Below are positions 61,557 to 64,000 of a stretch of DNA of 64,000 bases, piece by piece (the first letter of the stretch is position 1; each line of letters starts with the position of its first letter). Location of the stretch: positions 1 to 64,000 of the forward strand of contig JAIWND010000057.1 in NCBI GenBank assembly GCA_025330725.1. The letters are read 5' to 3'. This DNA comes from Chlamydoabsidia padenii. Lineage: Eukaryota; Mucoromycota; Mucoromycetes; Mucorales; Cunninghamellaceae. The notes below the pieces were generated by a model, which was not told where the DNA came from, ran no database searches, and saw only the letters and a list, made by a program, of their open reading frames with translations. The translations under genes were made by a program, and so were the position numbers.

Positions 61557-61897
61557 TAATGAATGATGAAAGTGAGAGAGAGAGAGAGAGGGGGGGGGAG
61601 AGAAGTCTATAGCAGTAAAGAGATAAGGAGGGCAAGTTGTTTTGTTTTCATTGTTTTTCGTACCTGAGGGCGGGAATTCCAATTCAACACCCGACCAACC
61701 TCGGTTTGAATCGCCGCTTTCCTTTTTCGGATTGACGAGGGAAATCGTTCTGATATGGTAAAAATAGGGGAAAGAAGGTTCTGTGCTTTTATTTTGATTA
61801 TGCATCAAGACACAATATAGAAAATAAAGAAAATAAAGAAAGGAATTAATAGGGAGAAGTAACTAGAAAGGGATGAAGAATGCAAGAAAGGAGAAGA

Positions 61898-63391
61898 CTA
61901 CTTTCGAAGTGTTTTTGGGGAATCACGTTGATTATAGTAATAGCCATCAATTTCAGTTTGTAGTTCCTTGACACGTTCACTTTGTTGTTCTAATTCTTTA
62001 TGAAGACGATCCCGCTCACCCAATAACTAGGTAGGAAAAAAAAAAAAGATGAATTGACTTGAAAGCACTTTAGTTTTAAAAAAAACTTACCTGTTGTTCC
62101 CAATTACGGAATCTGGATTCCTCACTTTTGACTTGTTCAGTGAATCTTTTACGCAGGGCTTCTTCTTCTTCCTTGAATTTAGCATTTTCATTGGGTTGAG
62201 AACTAGGAGAGGTAGCACAACATTTGATGAGAACATCATTATCTTTTAAAACGCCGTTTGCCACTTACCGAGGATCACCGAATTTTCTAGTTTCCATTTG
62301 AGATTGACGGTAATTTTCATAATGATTTTCTTCAGTGGTAGTAATCAAATCCAACATGTGAGTACGAATCAATAAACTACGCAACTTTCTGAAATCACAA
62401 TGTTCATCGTTTTCCACCTCGGCCACACCCCAAGAATATTCACGTCCTTTGACTTTACGACCATCTGAGGTCACAACATCCTGAGTAGATCCAATCACAG
62501 CAAAAGGTAAAGCAGCCATGATGTTGACATTTCTTTTCGTCGTCGTTTCATCATCACTTTCAATAGGGCATGAATAGACTTGAATGTTTTGTGCACTGAT
62601 GACTTCGCGAATCTTTTTTTTAGGAGTTGGGAAAAAAAAAAAAAAAAGAGTTGAGTCGGGAATTTAAAATAGGGGAGAATCCAGGGGAATCAAGTTAGGG
62701 AGGACTTACATTTTGTTTGAATTTGGCCAGGTTGGCGGGGGTCAAGGTATCGGCTTTGGCAATGACAGGTATCAAGTTGACTCGCGATCCTAATCTTTTC
62801 ATCACCTCAATATCCAAAGGAGATAACCTGAAAAAAATACATCCATTTAGTATCTAGATTTTCTTTGTCTCCTTTTTTTTTTTTTCTTTCTTACGTGTGA
62901 CCAGTAGGTTTGATAAAATAAAGACAAGCATGAACACGCATATCCATGACACCTTTTCGACAAGGCTGTTGTTCCTGTCGCATGTACTTCTCATGTTGAT
63001 CGTCCAAAAAGTCCACGATAGGAATCCAACCATGGCGGTTATTCACATAATCACCAAATCCCGGGGTATCAATAATCGACAGTTTCACTTTAAACATTTT
63101 TTCTTCCAATTCAGCCTTGGTAATTTGGATCTGTACGGTTTTGGAAGGTGGCTTTAGGCGGCGTTTGGTCAAATTCTTGGGTTCTTTGATGGTGGAAGTG
63201 AATAATGTGTTGACAAACGTGGTTTTGCCCACGCCCGATTCACCACAGACCATCAGAGTGAAATTGGCACCGTTCTTGGCCACGATCTTGTGCCGTTGGT
63301 TGGGAAGATTGGCGATCCCCGTGCCGGAGGATGTGATGGGGACGGGAGGAGGTGGAGGAGCGACTTCTAATGGTGATGCAACAGTTGTCAT
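61898..63391 (-). CDS. Septin GTPase
   Basis: Five exons (63391-62895, 62827-62710, 62612-62269, 62202-62091, 62026-61898) give 399 residues. The N-terminus is proline-rich. P-loop [10 protein letters not shown] starts at residue 50, G3 DTPGFGD at about 108, G4 AKAD near 190, and the septin unique element follows ([31 protein letters not shown]). The C-terminus is a long coiled coil ([34 protein letters not shown]). Septins form hetero-oligomeric filaments at septa and hyphal tips. Coiled-coil presence points to the CDC3/CDC11/CDC12-type groups; I could not assign the paralogue. The acceptor of exon 4 (CCTAG at 62203) is supported by phase. Confidence 0.94.
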
Positions 63392-64000
63392 AATAAATGG
63401 ATAAAAGAAAAAAAAAAAAAAAAAGAGGAAGAAGAAGATAAAAAAAGAGAGAGGATTTTAAATGTACCTTTCTCTCCTTTTGTGTGAGAAAGGGGGTAAG
63501 ACCAAAAGGAGATTCGATATCCTTGGGAATAGGAGGACTCCCTCTTCTTGTTCTCCTTTTTTTTCCCTAGTTGGCACCTGACAAGGCTGCATATTCCCTG
63601 ATCGGTATTTAAAAGGACATGCTTTGTTGGCATCCTCTCAAGAATGTGTGTTTCTATACAGACATCAAGCAAGCGAGGGTCGGCATTTGAATATGCATGA
63701 GTATCGGCGTTGGAAATTACTGTGAACATTTTCATCAACGGTGGAAAGAAATACAATCATAGACGACGACAGCAGCAAAGTATACCAGAACGACGAAGAC
63801 GACGAAGACGACCCAGCAAATCCTGCTATCAAAGAAAGATAAATTTGTTTCATCGAAAATACTATATTAGTCATACTGCTATTCAATCTTTCTCATGTAG
63901 GAAATAGAAAAAAGCGTCACCTGCCCATGACTCGTCTAAAGTCCCTGTAGTGGTATTTGGTCCTGCAACATTTGGTCGAAATACATTCAAAGGCAAGCCT
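63392..64000. other. Septin upstream region and start of a possible further gene
   Basis: 63,392-63,480 contains a poly(A/G) stretch close to the septin start. From 64,000 down to about 63,930 the minus strand is open (LPLNVFRPNVAGPNTTTG, then DESWAG) and ends at a GGTGACG donor-like site, so it could be the edge of an exon whose gene lies beyond the window. Evidence is too short to call. Confidence 0.3.

Noticed and set aside
61557..61808. N-terminal extension of the OMA1-like frame to 61,808
   Set aside because: The extension is low-complexity and crosses GA/CT repeats. The ATG at 61,556 starts a convincing mitochondrial presequence.

Overview
This window looks like nuclear DNA of an early-diverging filamentous fungus, most likely Mucoromycota (Mucorales-like). 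The basis is dense genes with many 50-90 bp GT-AG introns, AT-rich spacers, very long poly(A)/poly(T) runs inside introns, fungal house-keeping proteins, and Mucorales-style transposons. The lineage is an inference; no rRNA or other marker is present. The gene models were built by hand: I joined frames across splice sites and checked that exon phases match and that totals divide by three. Layout. 1-5,000: end of an unrecognised multi-exon gene, a MULE-type transposase gene with all six exons open, then anonymous DNA. 5,146-10,288: a Ty3/Gypsy chromovirus-type retrotransposon on the minus strand, disabled in integrase and with unusually short terminal repeats. 11,600-18,100: a small unknown gene, an SRR1-domain gene, and a plasma-membrane H+-ATPase of plant-like type. 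19,929-21,269: a decayed Tc1/mariner element. 21,790-31,976: queuosine-salvage glycosidase, secreted multicopper oxidase, Dpy-30 subunit of COMPASS, a DUF202 membrane protein and a Bem46/ABHD13-like hydrolase. 32,585-35,686: a second, broken MULE with clear terminal inverted repeats. 35,937-45,371: PP2C phosphatase, symplekin (mRNA 3'-end processing), a second H+-ATPase of fungal type, and the SNARE Vti1. 45,768-49,460: a LINE relic split by a solo LTR with perfect 5-bp target duplications, then unidentified ORFs. 49,552-63,391: KxDL protein, F-box/LRR protein, a piggyBac relic, Vps11, cytochrome c oxidase subunit IV, an unknown protein, OMA1-like protease and a septin. Functional themes: membrane energisation (two proton pumps of different subfamilies, cytochrome oxidase subunit, mitochondrial quality-control protease) and endolysosomal trafficking (Vps11, Vti1, KxDL/BORC) dominate, but eukaryotic gene order gives no operon logic and I infer no common pathway. 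The most notable single observation is a U12-type AT-AC intron in the Vps11 gene, 85 bp long: it has a consensus minor-spliceosome donor and branch site, and its removal is needed to keep the conserved reading frame.
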